Shown: positions 30,370 to 40,269 of the stretch, in pieces | Layout of the letters: the number at the start of each line of letters is the position of its first letter | Numbering within the stretch: the stretch's first letter is position 1 | Assembly (NCBI GenBank): GCA_964478075.1 | Contig: CAYZGO010000018.1 | Span: 8,506-72,505 of the forward strand | Reading direction: 5' to 3' | Source: DAOUEX01 sp034430235 | Lineage (GTDB): Bacteria > Chloroflexota > Anaerolineae > UBA2200 | DNA length: 64,000 nucleotides | Position numbers and translations under genes: made by a program | The notes under the pieces: model-generated | What the model was told of the DNA's origin: nothing | The model's input: only the letters and a program-made list of their open reading frames with translations | The model's database searches: none

Positions 30370-32238
30370 ATGATCGTAGACGTTAAGTCGCCTGTACCGA
30401 GCGATATCGATATCGCTCAAGCGGCCAAGCTCAGGCCGATCCGCGAGGTAGCAGCAGAACTGGGCCTTACGGAGGATGACATTGACTATTATGGCAAGTA
30501 CAAGGCCAAGGTCCACCTGGACGTTCTAGGACGTATGAAGGATCGCCCCAATGCGAAGTACATTGATGTAACAGCCATCACACCCACGCCGTTGGGTGAG
30601 GGCAAGACAGTGACCACCATCGGCGTCAGCCAGGGGCTCCACTACATCGGCAAGAAAGTCTTCACCTGCATTCGCCAGCCCTCTCAGGGGCCCACGTTTG
30701 GCATCAAGGGCGGGGCAGCAGGTGGTGGCTACTCGCAGATTGTGCCTATGGAGGACTTTAACCTGCACCTCACTGGCGACACTCACGCCGTGGGCGCAGC
30801 CAACAACCTGCTGGCGGCTGCCATTGACGCCCGCATCATGCACGAGGACCGACTGAACGACAAGAGGCTGGCAAAGATCCTTTGCCCGGATGACGAGTTT
30901 GCCCCCTGGATGTATGCGCGCCTCAAGAAGCTCGGCATTTCAGCTAACAAGCCATCGGAACTGAGTCCTGAGGATCGGCGGCGCTTCTTCCGCTTGAATA
31001 TCGACCCTTACAGCATCACGCTGAACCGTGTCGTTGACGTCAGCGACCGTGCCATCCGCAACGTCGTCATCGGACTGGGCACCAAAGGGGACGGTCGGGC
31101 TCGCCAGACGGGGTTTGACATCACGGTAGCCAGCGAAGTGATGGCCATCCTAGCCCTGGCTTCCAGTCTGAAGGACCTACGAGAGCGAGTTGGCCGCATG
31201 GTCATCGGCACTGACAAAAACAAGCAGACTGTCACAGCAGAAGACTTGGGCGTAGCCGGCGCCATGACCGTCCTGCTCAAAGACGCCATCATGCCTAACT
31301 TGATGCAGACCTTGGCCGGCAGCCCGGCGTTTGTGCACGCAGGGCCCTTCGCCAACATCGCTCACGGCAACTCGTCTGTCATGGCCGATCTGATCGGCAT
31401 CAAACTGGGCTCTGGCGGCTACCTGGTCACCGAGTCCGGTTTTGGCGCAGACTGTGGCATGGAAAAGTTCTTTGACATCAAATGCCGCACCAGTGGGCTC
31501 ATCCCAAACTGCGTGGTGATGGTTGCCTCCATTCGTGCGCTGAAGATGCACGGCGGTGGCCCAAGGGTCGTAGCCGGCATCCCCCTGGACCCAGCATACA
31601 AGCGAGAAAACCTGAAGCTTCTGGAGAAAGGTGTAGCCAACCTGGAAGCCAACATCAAGCTCGCTCTCAAGTTCGGCGTCCCGGTTGTGGTCGCCGTCAA
31701 CAGGTTCACCGACGACACTGATAAAGAGATCGAGTTGGTGAGAAAAGCGGCAATTGCTGCGGGTGCCGAAGGCGCTTTCGTCAGCGAGGTGTGGGCCAAG
31801 GGCGAGGCTGGCGGTGCTGCACTCGCCGAAGCAGTGGTAGCAGCTTGCGAGAAGCCGAACGACTTCAAGTTCCTTTATCCGCTGGAGATGTCCATCCAAG
31901 AAAAGATCGAAACCATCGCCAAGGAGATCTACGGCGCTGATGGTGTTACCTTTGATGCAGCAGCCCGCCGGAAGCTCAAACTGTATACGGATCTGGGTTT
32001 TGATAACCTGCCCATCTGTATGGCGAAGACGCACCTATCGCTGTCTCACGATCCGAGTTTGAAGGGTGTACCCAAAGGCTTCATGCTGCCCGTACGAGAC
32101 ATTCGTGCCTCTGCTGGTGCGGGCTTTCTGTATCCGCTGTGCGGCACGATGCGCACCATGCCCGGCCTGCCGTCCCGCCCGGTCTTCATGAACATTGACC
32201 TTGACCTGGAGACTGGCAAGGTTCTGGGGCTGTCTTGA
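30370..32238 (+). CDS. fhs: Formate-tetrahydrofolate ligase
   Basis: A 622-residue ATP-dependent enzyme that joins formate to THF, the entry to the methyl branch after formate dehydrogenase. The P-loop is TPTPLGEGKTVTTIG; downstream lie QPSQGPTFGIKGGAAGGGY, LTGDTHAVGAANNLLAA and the C-terminal RASAGAGFLYPLCG. It is about 60 residues longer than the usual 555-560, owing to a few residues at the N-terminus and an insertion near residues 160-200 (DDEFAPWMYARLKKLGIS). The insertion keeps the reading frame and conserved parts, so it is a natural long form. The ATG is preceded by AAGGAGG. Confidence 0.97.
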   Translation: MIVDVKSPVPSDIDIAQAAKLRPIREVAAELGLTEDDIDYYGKYKAKVHLDVLGRMKDRPNAKYIDVTAITPTPLGEGKTVTTIGVSQGLHYIGKKVFTCIRQPSQGPTFGIKGGAAGGGYSQIVPMEDFNLHLTGDTHAVGAANNLLAAAIDARIMHEDRLNDKRLAKILCPDDEFAPWMYARLKKLGISANKPSELSPEDRRRFFRLNIDPYSITLNRVVDVSDRAIRNVVIGLGTKGDGRARQTGFDITVASEVMAILALASSLKDLRERVGRMVIGTDKNKQTVTAEDLGVAGAMTVLLKDAIMPNLMQTLAGSPAFVHAGPFANIAHGNSSVMADLIGIKLGSGGYLVTESGFGADCGMEKFFDIKCRTSGLIPNCVVMVASIRALKMHGGGPRVVAGIPLDPAYKRENLKLLEKGVANLEANIKLALKFGVPVVVAVNRFTDDTDKEIELVRKAAIAAGAEGAFVSEVWAKGEAGGAALAEAVVAACEKPNDFKFLYPLEMSIQEKIETIAKEIYGADGVTFDAAARRKLKLYTDLGFDNLPICMAKTHLSLSHDPSLKGVPKGFMLPVRDIRASAGAGFLYPLCGTMRTMPGLPSRPVFMNIDLDLETGKVLGLS

Positions 32239-32251
32239 CCCCATAGCAGTG

Positions 32252-32287
32252 AGGCGGGGGAGCTTATCTCCCCCGCCTTCTTGTGTC
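32252..32287 (+). terminator. Terminator after fhs
   Basis: A ten-base stem with arms AGGCGGGGGA and TCCCCCGCCT, a short loop, and a modest T-rich tail (TCTTGTGT). Confidence 0.75.
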
Positions 32288-32473
32288 ATTATCGGGTGTA
32301 GGCCAGATTGGGGGCAAAGAGATTCTGCCGTAGGTTACCATCAACGCTGTCCACTTTCTCCGAATCTGTCGAGTGTCACGGAAGGGCATCCAACACGTCG
32401 GCAGAACCTACGGGAGGGCTGGCTCCGGGAACTTGTCCCCAACCTGACCTAGACCCGTCATTCTGCTGCGGGT

Positions 32474-32502
32474 TTTACAGGCAGATGGATTTGCTATATA
32501 AT
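32474..32502 (+). promoter_or_regulatory. Promoter of the CODH/ACS gene run
   Basis: TTTACA, 17 bases, and a perfect TATAAT, 64 bases before the HMA-like gene. Since the gaps that follow are short, this probably drives transcription into cooS and acsB. A CCGTAGGTT/AACCTACGG inverted repeat lies upstream (32330-32415). Confidence 0.75.
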
Positions 32503-32565
32503 CAGTCCTGATTGTCTAGCGGATTGAAGGCAGCAGATCGCATAACTCAGGAGGTAACATACATC

Positions 32566-32898
32566 GTGGAAAAGGTTACGTTTCATGTGCCAAAGATGTA
32601 CGCCGATCATCACGTAGAGGTTGTACGCAGCGCCCTGTTGGAATTGGGTGGCGTCGAGGAAGTCACCGCCAGCAGCACGTTCAAGCAAGTACGCATCGGA
32701 TATGACCCGGCCCAAGTCAACTCGGATGCAATAGAAGAGGCCTTGCGAGCAGCAGGCTATGCACCGGGAGAGGACTGGGCGCTGCCCAGTCTGCCAGAGG
32801 GAAAAGACGATCAATCCCCCTGGTTCCAGTTGATTCAACGGGTTACAGAGACAGATATGCTGGACTTGGAGATGTCCGGAGACTTCCGCAAGTACTAG
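32566..32898 (+). CDS. HMA-fold protein without metal-binding cysteines
   Basis: A 110-residue protein whose first 70 residues match the heavy-metal-associated (HMA) ferredoxin-like fold: VEKVTFHVPKMYADHHVEVV, ELGGVEEVTASSTFKQVRI, AIEEALRAAGY. The usual CxxC metal motif in the first loop is replaced by MYADHH, so copper or zinc binding by cysteines is not possible; the two adjacent histidines might bind a metal. The C-terminal 40 residues have no known domain. The start GTG has GGAGGT ten bases upstream. It lies 55 bases before cooS, under what seems the same promoter, so a part in CODH maturation or metal supply is a fair guess. Confidence 0.75.
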   Translation: MEKVTFHVPKMYADHHVEVVRSALLELGGVEEVTASSTFKQVRIGYDPAQVNSDAIEEALRAAGYAPGEDWALPSLPEGKDDQSPWFQLIQRVTETDMLDLEMSGDFRKY

Positions 32899-32953
32899 CC
32901 TCTGGCTAGTGTTTTCAGGCGCGAGTTCACAAGCACATAACAAGGAGAGAATA

Positions 32954-34939
32954 ATGGCAAATGAGAAGACTATAGATCCAGCAGTGGCTGAGATGCTGGA
33001 GATAGCCGAAGCCAAGGGCATCTCCACCGCCTTTAGCCGTGCTGCGAAGATGAAACCCTGCCCCATCGGCCACAAAGGGGCCTGTTGCAAGAACTGCTCT
33101 ATGGGTCCTTGCCGTTTGACAAAGGAAGGGCAAAGGGGCATCTGCGGGGCCACAAGGGAAACCGTAGCCGCACGCAACTTCGCTCGTATGATAGCTGGCG
33201 GGGCCTCCGCCCATTCAGACCACGGAAGGGATATGGCCCTGACGCTTTTGGCTGCCGCCGAGGGCGCGGCCCCCGATTACAAAATTCGGGATCAGGAGAA
33301 GCTTAAGGAGGTTGCGGAGTTGTTGGACGTGCCCACCAAGGGCCGCGATACCATGGAGATAGCCAAGGATGTAGCCGAAGTGGCCCTGGCCCAGGTCGGC
33401 AATCAGAAGGGGGAGATCCTTTACCTCAAGCGGGCCCCGAAGAGGAGGCAGGAGGTCTGGCGCAAGGCAGGCGTCGCCCCGCGGGGCATTGACCGCGAGG
33501 TGGTGGAGATCATGCACCGCACCCACGTAGGAAACGACCAGTGGTACGACAGCATCCTGATGGCCGGGCTGCGCACCGCTCTCTCCGATGGCTGGGGGGG
33601 AAGCATGCTTGCCACCGACATCACCGACATCCTATTCGGTTCGCCGGTCCCGCTCACGGCCAACGTGAACATGGGCATGCTGAGCGAGGACGAGGTCAAC
33701 ATCGTGGTCCACGGCCACGAGCCAGTCCTGTCAGAGATGATATTGGCGGCGGTGAGCGATCCAGAGATGATTGAGTATGCCAAATCAAAAGGGGCGAAGG
33801 GGATCAGGCTGACTGGTATCTGTTGTACAGCCAATGAAACACTGATGCGCCAGGGGGTGCCCACCATCGGCAACTTCCTCAGCCAGGAGCTGACAATGGT
33901 GACCGGGGCCATAGAGCTGATGATCGTGGACATCCAGTGCATCATGCAGGCCCTCGCTCCCGTGGCCGACCAGTTCCACACCAAGCTGATAACCACCTCA
34001 CCCCACGCTTACATCGAGGGGGCGGAGCACATAGATTTCGAAGAAAGCCGGGCCTTGGAGATTGCCAAAGAGATCGTTAAGATGGGGATTGACAACTTCC
34101 CCAACCGTAAGGAGACGCACATCCCCAAGGAGATCAACCACCTGGTAGCTGGCTTCTCCCACGAGTACATCAACTACGCCTTAGGGGGCTTCTACCGCAA
34201 CTCTTTCCGCCCCTTAAACGATGCTGTTATACAGGGACGCCTGCGCGGTGTGGCAGGCGTGGTGGGCTGCAACAACGCCCGCACCCGTCACGACTATTCC
34301 CACGAGTACATCACACGCCGGCTGATCGAGAACGATGTGCTAGTGGCTATGACCGGATGCGGGGCCATTGCCGCAGCCAAGTACGGCCTCCTTTCCCCTG
34401 AGGCGGCAAAGTACGCCGGCCCTGGGCTCAGGGAGATCTGCGAGACGGTGGGCATCCCGCCTGTGCTGCACATGGGTAGCTGCGTGGACAACGCCCGCAT
34501 CCTCACCGTGCTCAGCCAGATGGCCACTGAGGGAGGTTTGGGCGAGGACATCGCCGACCTCCCGGCGGCGGGGTTCGCCCCAGAGTGGATGAGTGAGAAG
34601 GCGATCTCTATCGGCTGCTATTTCGTTGGCTCTGGCCTGTACACCATCATGGGCAGCGATTCTCCAGTGGCCAACAGCCCCATCGTCAATCGCTTCATCA
34701 GCGAGGGCTGGGAAGAACGCATTGGCGGCAAGCTGGAATTCATCCCTGACCCAGAAGAAGCCGTCCAAAAAGCTCTAGAACACATTGACAAGAAGCGCGC
34801 TGCCTTGGGGCTGGTGGAATACGACCCCGGCCGCTACGGCCAGAGTGGCGACTACTTGCTGCTCAAGCTGCTGGAAGAGCAGGGTGAGGAAGCATTCAAC
34901 CTGTACAGCGCCAAGGCAGTGAAATCAGCCAAAAGCTAA
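32954..34939 (+). CDS. acsA: Ni-dependent carbon monoxide dehydrogenase catalytic subunit
   Basis: A 661-residue CooS/AcsA protein that interconverts CO2 and CO at the nickel-iron C-cluster and passes CO to acetyl-CoA synthase. The N-terminal cysteines for clusters B and D are in PCPIGHKGACCKNCSMGPCR and GICGA. Later motifs include GICCTANETLMRQG, GVVGCNNARTRHDY, MTGCGAIAAAKYG, LHMGSCVDNARIL and ISIGCYFVGSG, which hold C-cluster ligands. Length is normal. The start ATG has AAGGAGA upstream, and acsB follows 30 bases after the stop. Its place beside acsB makes it the CODH/ACS partner (acsA) rather than a stand-alone CooS. Confidence 0.97.
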   Translation: MANEKTIDPAVAEMLEIAEAKGISTAFSRAAKMKPCPIGHKGACCKNCSMGPCRLTKEGQRGICGATRETVAARNFARMIAGGASAHSDHGRDMALTLLAAAEGAAPDYKIRDQEKLKEVAELLDVPTKGRDTMEIAKDVAEVALAQVGNQKGEILYLKRAPKRRQEVWRKAGVAPRGIDREVVEIMHRTHVGNDQWYDSILMAGLRTALSDGWGGSMLATDITDILFGSPVPLTANVNMGMLSEDEVNIVVHGHEPVLSEMILAAVSDPEMIEYAKSKGAKGIRLTGICCTANETLMRQGVPTIGNFLSQELTMVTGAIELMIVDIQCIMQALAPVADQFHTKLITTSPHAYIEGAEHIDFEESRALEIAKEIVKMGIDNFPNRKETHIPKEINHLVAGFSHEYINYALGGFYRNSFRPLNDAVIQGRLRGVAGVVGCNNARTRHDYSHEYITRRLIENDVLVAMTGCGAIAAAKYGLLSPEAAKYAGPGLREICETVGIPPVLHMGSCVDNARILTVLSQMATEGGLGEDIADLPAAGFAPEWMSEKAISIGCYFVGSGLYTIMGSDSPVANSPIVNRFISEGWEERIGGKLEFIPDPEEAVQKALEHIDKKRAALGLVEYDPGRYGQSGDYLLLKLLEEQGEEAFNLYSAKAVKSAKS

Positions 34940-34969
34940 GCAACCTTTGGAGACAAGGAGAGATCATCA

Positions 34970-37252
34970 ATGTCTAGGTACATTGCAACCCGCGCCATTC
35001 GCGGCGCTAGCATGATTGTCGCCGAAGCAGAAAACATGCTGAAGAAGGCCATCGAGGAACTGGGCGCAGACGGGCCTGTGGCCTTCCCTAACACTGCTTA
35101 TTATCTTCCCGTCATCTTCGGCTTGACAGGACGGGAGGTGGCTACGCTTGGGGACCTGGTTCCAGCAATCGAAGACGCAAAGAACTTACTGCATCTAGTC
35201 CCAGGAAAAGAGATATGGCTGCCCTACCTGGGGGAGACTCTGGACTGCGGTGCCGCTACACTCTTGGCCGAAGAAACCATAGAGGGCATCCGTTTCGCTC
35301 GTGGTCTGGAACCGCAAAAGATCACCTGGGATAGCAGCTACATCCCGAGCAGCAGCTTCACTTCACCCGATGCCGACGCCGAGGCAGGAAAACTCCTCAA
35401 CGGCCCCATTGATGACATTCAGCTTCGCAGTTGGGGCATCCAGCTCGTGGATGGGCGCATGCCAGGCTTCGCAGCGGTCATCGGCGCAGCCCGCTCTAAC
35501 GAGGCGGCGGTGCAGATCATCCGCGAACTTCAGCAGCGCAACATTCTCATCTTCCTCTCTGGCAACGTCAACGGACGGAGCATCATCCATCAGTTGATGG
35601 AAGAGGGTGTGGAAATGGGCTACGATACTTACATCGTGCCCTTTGGCACTGACACTATCTCCGCGATCTATGCCGCTGGCTTCGCCACCCGGGCGGCCCT
35701 GACCTTTGGAGGCGTGAAAGGTGGCCAGGCGCGTGGGATGCTCCTATACAACAAGTTCCGTGTCTTCGCCTTCGGTCTGGCCTTAGGAGAGGTGGACGAC
35801 CTGAAGTATGCCACTGCTGCTGGCATCCTCAACTACGGCTTCCCGGTCATTGCCGACACCGTTATCCCGCAAATCCTACCCACAGGCGTCACATCCTATG
35901 AGCACGTTGTAAGCATGCCCTTCGATGACATCGAGGGTAAGGATGACGCTGAGAAGGCCAAGCGACTAGTGCAGCGCTGTATCGAAGTACGCGGGGTTAA
36001 GATCAAGATCACTGAAGTGCCTATCCCTGTGCCCTATGGAAGCGCTTTTGAAGGCGAGCGGGTGCGAAGAGCCGAGATGCGCGTAGAATTCGGCGGGAAA
36101 CACAGCCGCTGCTTTGAGTACCTGGAGATGGCCGACCTTGATACCGTAGAAGATGGCAAGATCGAGATCATTGGCCCTGGCTTCGAAGACGTCGAGGAAG
36201 CCGGGCACATGGACATGGCCATCATAGTGGAAGTCGCAGGACGAAAGATGCAAGAAGACTTTGAACCCGTGCTGGAACGACAGATTCACTACTTCATCAA
36301 TGGCGCATCAGGCATCCAGCACATCGGGCAGCGCGACATCTCCTGGATTCGCCTCAGCAAGGTGGCTGCCGAGAAGGGGTTCAGTCTAGAGCACTTCGGC
36401 AAGATTCTCTATGCTCGCTTCCACGCTGATTTCGGAGCTATCGTAGACAAGGTGCAAGTCACAATCATCACCGAGCCCAAACTGTATGCTCAGTGGCTGG
36501 AGAAGGCCCGCGAAGCCTATGACTTCCGCAATAAACGCATAGCTGAGATGACCGATGAATCGGTGGACACCTTCTACAGTTGTATACTGTGCCAGTCGTT
36601 CGCCCCGAATCATGTTTGCGTGGTCAGCCCGGAGCGCATAGGGCTTTGTGGTGCTTACAACTGGCTAGACTGCAAAGCATCGTACCAGATCAACCCCACC
36701 GGGCCAAACCAGCCCATCGTCAAAGGCGCATGCCTTGACGAAGTCAAGGGCTACTTCGCGGGTATTGACGAGTACGCCAAGGCGGCCTCCCACGGGACGG
36801 TGGAACAGGTGTCCATGTACTCCATCATGGAGAACCCAATGACGGCCTGCGGCTGTTTTGAGTGCATCATGATGATCATCCCCGAGGCGAATGGTTTCAT
36901 GATCGTCAGTCGGGAGGATCCAAGCATGACCCCAGCAGGGATGACTTTCTCCACGCTGGCTGGCATATGCGGCGGCGGTATACAGACGCCCGGAGTGCTC
37001 GGCATCGGCAAGTATTACCTGACAAGCAAGAAGTTCATCTCCGCAGACGACGGCTTCAAGCGCGTGGTCTGGATGTCATCTTTCTTGAAAGAGTCCATGG
37101 CCGAGGAGCTCAAGGCGGTTGCCGAGCGCGAAGGCGATCCTGACCTGAGTGACAAGATCGCCGATGAGCGCGTGGCTACCACCGTGGAAGAGCTGCTGCC
37201 TTTCTTGCAGGAGAAAGGTCATCCAGCATTGACGCTGCCACCTCTGTTCTGA
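34970..37252 (+). CDS. acsB: Acetyl-CoA synthase, bacterial type
   Basis: A 760-residue ACS that makes acetyl-CoA from CO, a corrinoid-bound methyl group and CoA. The A-cluster cysteines are all present: Cys538, Cys541, Cys550 and Cys560 for the 4Fe-4S cube, and Cys627 and Cys629 in ACGCFEC for the bridging and distal nickel. The spacing (3, 9, 10, 67, 2) is the same as in the Moorella enzyme. It is the full-length, three-domain bacterial form, including the N-terminal domain that contacts CODH, rather than the short archaeal beta subunit. AcsA lies 30 bases upstream. Confidence 0.97.
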   Translation: MSRYIATRAIRGASMIVAEAENMLKKAIEELGADGPVAFPNTAYYLPVIFGLTGREVATLGDLVPAIEDAKNLLHLVPGKEIWLPYLGETLDCGAATLLAEETIEGIRFARGLEPQKITWDSSYIPSSSFTSPDADAEAGKLLNGPIDDIQLRSWGIQLVDGRMPGFAAVIGAARSNEAAVQIIRELQQRNILIFLSGNVNGRSIIHQLMEEGVEMGYDTYIVPFGTDTISAIYAAGFATRAALTFGGVKGGQARGMLLYNKFRVFAFGLALGEVDDLKYATAAGILNYGFPVIADTVIPQILPTGVTSYEHVVSMPFDDIEGKDDAEKAKRLVQRCIEVRGVKIKITEVPIPVPYGSAFEGERVRRAEMRVEFGGKHSRCFEYLEMADLDTVEDGKIEIIGPGFEDVEEAGHMDMAIIVEVAGRKMQEDFEPVLERQIHYFINGASGIQHIGQRDISWIRLSKVAAEKGFSLEHFGKILYARFHADFGAIVDKVQVTIITEPKLYAQWLEKAREAYDFRNKRIAEMTDESVDTFYSCILCQSFAPNHVCVVSPERIGLCGAYNWLDCKASYQINPTGPNQPIVKGACLDEVKGYFAGIDEYAKAASHGTVEQVSMYSIMENPMTACGCFECIMMIIPEANGFMIVSREDPSMTPAGMTFSTLAGICGGGIQTPGVLGIGKYYLTSKKFISADDGFKRVVWMSSFLKESMAEELKAVAEREGDPDLSDKIADERVATTVEELLPFLQEKGHPALTLPPLF

Positions 37253-37292
37253 TTCTGAATGCTCGTTGTGAGGCATTGAGCCAGGAGGCACG

Positions 37293-37718
37293 ATGGCAAA
37301 TGAGAATGAAGTGAAAGTGCACGAGAAACACGTAGAAGATATCATGCACCACGGCGTCATCACTTGTAAAACCTACACCCTCCTCAAAGAAGTCGTGCGC
37401 ATTATCGCTGACACCGACGTACATGCCATCGTCGTCATCCACGACAACGAGGACGTAGCCGGGATCGTATCACACATGGACTTGCTCCGGCTGCACGGCC
37501 AAAATCTCCTCAGCTACAAAGCCGAGGACGTAATGACGCCCATGGTCATTGATATCGCCCCAACAGCGAGCATCAAGGAGGCCATTGCCTTGATGTTGCA
37601 GAACAACATCCGGCGCGTGCTGGTGACGGAAGAAACGCCTGAGGGCAAGCGGGCAATAGGCGTGATATCTACGACTGACGTGATCAGGGACATGCGAGAG
37701 CAGCCCTGGTTCTGGTAG
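37293..37718 (+). CDS. CBS-domain pair protein in the CODH/ACS cluster
   Basis: A 141-residue protein made of two CBS motifs, about residues 12-70 and 78-138: VEDIMHHGVITCKTYTLLKE with GIVSHMDLLRL, and AEDVMTPMVIDIAPTASIKE with GVISTTDVIRDM. CBS pairs sense adenine nucleotides or SAM. Since it lies between acsB and acsD with short gaps, it is a candidate energy sensor for the carbonyl branch, but no DNA-binding or catalytic domain is attached, so it must act through a partner. The ATG has CAGGAGG upstream. Confidence 0.9.
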   Translation: MANENEVKVHEKHVEDIMHHGVITCKTYTLLKEVVRIIADTDVHAIVVIHDNEDVAGIVSHMDLLRLHGQNLLSYKAEDVMTPMVIDIAPTASIKEAIALMLQNNIRRVLVTEETPEGKRAIGVISTTDVIRDMREQPWFW

Positions 37719-37823
37719 TGCCCATCCCGAGATGTTGGCAATACCCTCGGACACCCCATAAGCATTGCTGTTCCCTTCGCGGAGGCGAAGAGGCCTAACA
37801 TTGGGAAAGGAGACATCACGTAG

Positions 37824-38792
37824 ATGCCTGTTACAGTGGAGATACCCAAAGAGAAATGGACAGGCAAAGTTCGGGAGGTAACGCTTGGCGCTACCGCTGA
37901 CGAAGGCGGTACGCGGCAAAGAAAAGTTACTGTGGGAGGTGAAGGCACGCTGCCCTTCCTCGATTTCGAGGGTGATATCCCAAACCCACCCGCTGTTGCG
38001 TTTGAGGTTCAAGACCGATACCCCGAAGACTGGTCCGCTCTTCTCAAAGAAGTCTGGGGAGATGTGTTGCACGACCCGGGTGCCTGGGCCAAAAAGGCCG
38101 CAGAATGTGGGGCCGACATCATCGCCCTCAAGCTGCAAAGTGCTCATCCCGAAGGCGACAACACAGACGCAGCACATGCTGCGGCTACCGTCAAGGCAGT
38201 GCTGTCAGCGACGGGCCTGCCTCTCATCGTCTACGGACCCGGACAGGCCGAGAAAGACAACGAAGTGCTGGTGGCTGTCGCGGAGGCGGCCAAGGGCGAA
38301 CGCCTTGCCCTGGGCAACTGCGAAGATAAGAACTACCGCACCATTGTGGCTGCGGCTCTGGCGCACGACCATTTGGTGATTGCCAAGACCCCCATTGACG
38401 TCAACCTGGCCAAACAACTGAATATCCTCATCAACGATATGCGCCTGGACCTCGACCGCATCCTGATGGACCCAACAACTGGCGCGTTGGGCTACGGCCT
38501 GGAATACGTCTACTCAGTTATGGAACGCCTGCGTCTAGCAGCACTGACTGGCGACAGCATGACCCAGCAGCCCATGATCTGCACCGTAGGAGAGGAAGCC
38601 TGGCGAACCAAAGAGAGCAAGGTTAATGAAGGTGTGCCCGCCGCCTGGGGCAACTGGGCGAACCGCAGCATAAACTGGGAAGTTATCACCGCCAGCACGC
38701 TGCTTGAATCTGGCGCTGACATCATTGTGTTGCGGCATCCGGAGAGCGCAAAGTTGGTGAAGAAGACAATTGCCAACTTGGTGGCCCACTGA
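37824..38792 (+). CDS. acsD: Corrinoid iron-sulfur protein, small subunit
   Basis: A 322-residue TIM-barrel subunit of the CFeSP that carries the methyl group from methyl-THF to ACS. It begins MPVTVEIPKEKWTGKVREV, as usual in this family, with GGEGTLPFLDFEGDIPN and the C-terminal EVITASTLLESGADIIVLRH. The protein supports the cobalamin site at the interface with AcsC. A GGAAAGGAGA ribosome binding site precedes the ATG. A 105-base spacer separates it from the CBS gene; the large subunit acsC follows after 77 bases. Confidence 0.96.
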   Translation: MPVTVEIPKEKWTGKVREVTLGATADEGGTRQRKVTVGGEGTLPFLDFEGDIPNPPAVAFEVQDRYPEDWSALLKEVWGDVLHDPGAWAKKAAECGADIIALKLQSAHPEGDNTDAAHAAATVKAVLSATGLPLIVYGPGQAEKDNEVLVAVAEAAKGERLALGNCEDKNYRTIVAAALAHDHLVIAKTPIDVNLAKQLNILINDMRLDLDRILMDPTTGALGYGLEYVYSVMERLRLAALTGDSMTQQPMICTVGEEAWRTKESKVNEGVPAAWGNWANRSINWEVITASTLLESGADIIVLRHPESAKLVKKTIANLVAH

Positions 38793-38869
38793 TCACACCT
38801 GCAATCAGGTCTGCATCGCATCTTCAGCAGCTATCTCTGCATTTCACTATACATAAGGAGTTCAAGAGA

Positions 38870-40216
38870 ATGGGACTGAGTGGCCTACAGATTTACAAGC
38901 TTCTGCCCAGAACCAACTGCAAGGAATGTGGTTATCCCACCTGCCTGGCCTTCGCCATGAAGTTGGCTGCCAAACAGGCCGAGCTTTCCGCGTGCCCCCA
39001 TGTGTCCGAGGAATCAAAGGCAGCACTCGCAGCGGCGTCTGCTCCGCCAATTCGCTTGGTCACTGTCGGGAGCGGTGACAAAAAGGTGGAAGTGGGCAAT
39101 GAAACAGTGCTCTTCCGTCACGAGAAGACGTTCTACCATCAGCCAGGACTGTTCGTACGCCTGAAGGATACCCTGCCACTGGTGGAGTTCGAAGCTGCGG
39201 TTGAGCAGATCAGGGACTATAGCGTAGAACGTGTTGGCATTCCGCTGTGGGTAGACGGCATTGCTATCGAAAACGCTTCCGGAGATGAGGCAAACTTTGC
39301 CACGCACGTTGCCGCTGCGCGTGCCAAGACCGAGCAGTCTCTGGTGCTCATCGCCTCAGCTCCAGGCTCCATGGCGGCAGCACTGGAAAAGACGGATGAA
39401 TCAGCACCTCTTGTCTACGCTGCCACTGTGGACAACTGGAAAGAAATGGCCGAATTGGCCGCGAAACACAAGGCTCCGCTGGCCATTCGCGTGGACGATG
39501 ACCTTGCCGCCTTGGCAGAGCTGACTGGGCAAGTAAAGGACGCAGGGGTGGAAGACATCGTCCTCGATCCAGGGATCCGAGACCTGCATGGCTCATTGGT
39601 GACTTTGACACAATTGCGCCGCCTGGCCCTCAAGAGCAACTTCCGTTCTCTGGGCTATCCCATCGTTACCTTCCCAGGTGAAGGAGTTGATTCAGTGGAG
39701 GAGGAAACCATACAGGCTGCCCAGCACATTGCCAAGTACGCTGGGATAATTATCCTGGATCACTTTAGTCCAGCTACCATCTACCCACTGCTGGCCTTGC
39801 GGCAGAACATCTACACGGATCCACAGAAGCCCATCCAGGTAAGCCCAGGCTTGTACGAGATCTCGAATCCCAAGCCCGATTCGCCGCTGCTGGTCACGAC
39901 CAATTTCTCGCTTACCTATTTCAGTGTCGCTGGCGAGATTGAAGGGAGCGGCCGGCCCACCTGGCTGCTCATTGTAGACGCGGAAGGAATGTCCGTCCTC
40001 ACCGCGTGGGCAGCCGGCAAGTTCGACGCCGAGAAGATCGCCAAATCAGTACAGCAGTTCAGCGTTACCGACAAAATCAGTCACCAAAAGATCGTGATCC
40101 CCGGCCTCGTGTCCACCATCTTGGGCGAACTGGAGGAAGAGTTGCCAGGCTGGGATATCCGTGTAGGGCCACGCGAAGCCATGGACATACCAGCCTACTT
40201 GAAGACCTGGAACTAA
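38870..40216 (+). CDS. acsC: Corrinoid iron-sulfur protein, large subunit
   Basis: A 448-residue subunit with three parts: an N-terminal 4Fe-4S domain with Cys17, Cys20, Cys25 and Cys42 (TNCKECGYPTC, SACPH), a TIM barrel (about 90-320), and a C-terminal cobalamin-binding domain (about 330-448, LTYFSVAGEIEG, GLVSTILGELEEELPG). The Fe-S cluster is used for reductive activation of cobalt by the AcsV-type protein encoded downstream. The ribosome binding site is AAGGAG. A REPIN lies right after the stop. Confidence 0.96.
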   Translation: MGLSGLQIYKLLPRTNCKECGYPTCLAFAMKLAAKQAELSACPHVSEESKAALAAASAPPIRLVTVGSGDKKVEVGNETVLFRHEKTFYHQPGLFVRLKDTLPLVEFEAAVEQIRDYSVERVGIPLWVDGIAIENASGDEANFATHVAAARAKTEQSLVLIASAPGSMAAALEKTDESAPLVYAATVDNWKEMAELAAKHKAPLAIRVDDDLAALAELTGQVKDAGVEDIVLDPGIRDLHGSLVTLTQLRRLALKSNFRSLGYPIVTFPGEGVDSVEEETIQAAQHIAKYAGIIILDHFSPATIYPLLALRQNIYTDPQKPIQVSPGLYEISNPKPDSPLLVTTNFSLTYFSVAGEIEGSGRPTWLLIVDAEGMSVLTAWAAGKFDAEKIAKSVQQFSVTDKISHQKIVIPGLVSTILGELEEELPGWDIRVGPREAMDIPAYLKTWN

Positions 40217-40269
40217 ACATACAGCCAGGGGGCGCTGATAGTCTTGTGTCAAGCTTGAATCAATGGTTT

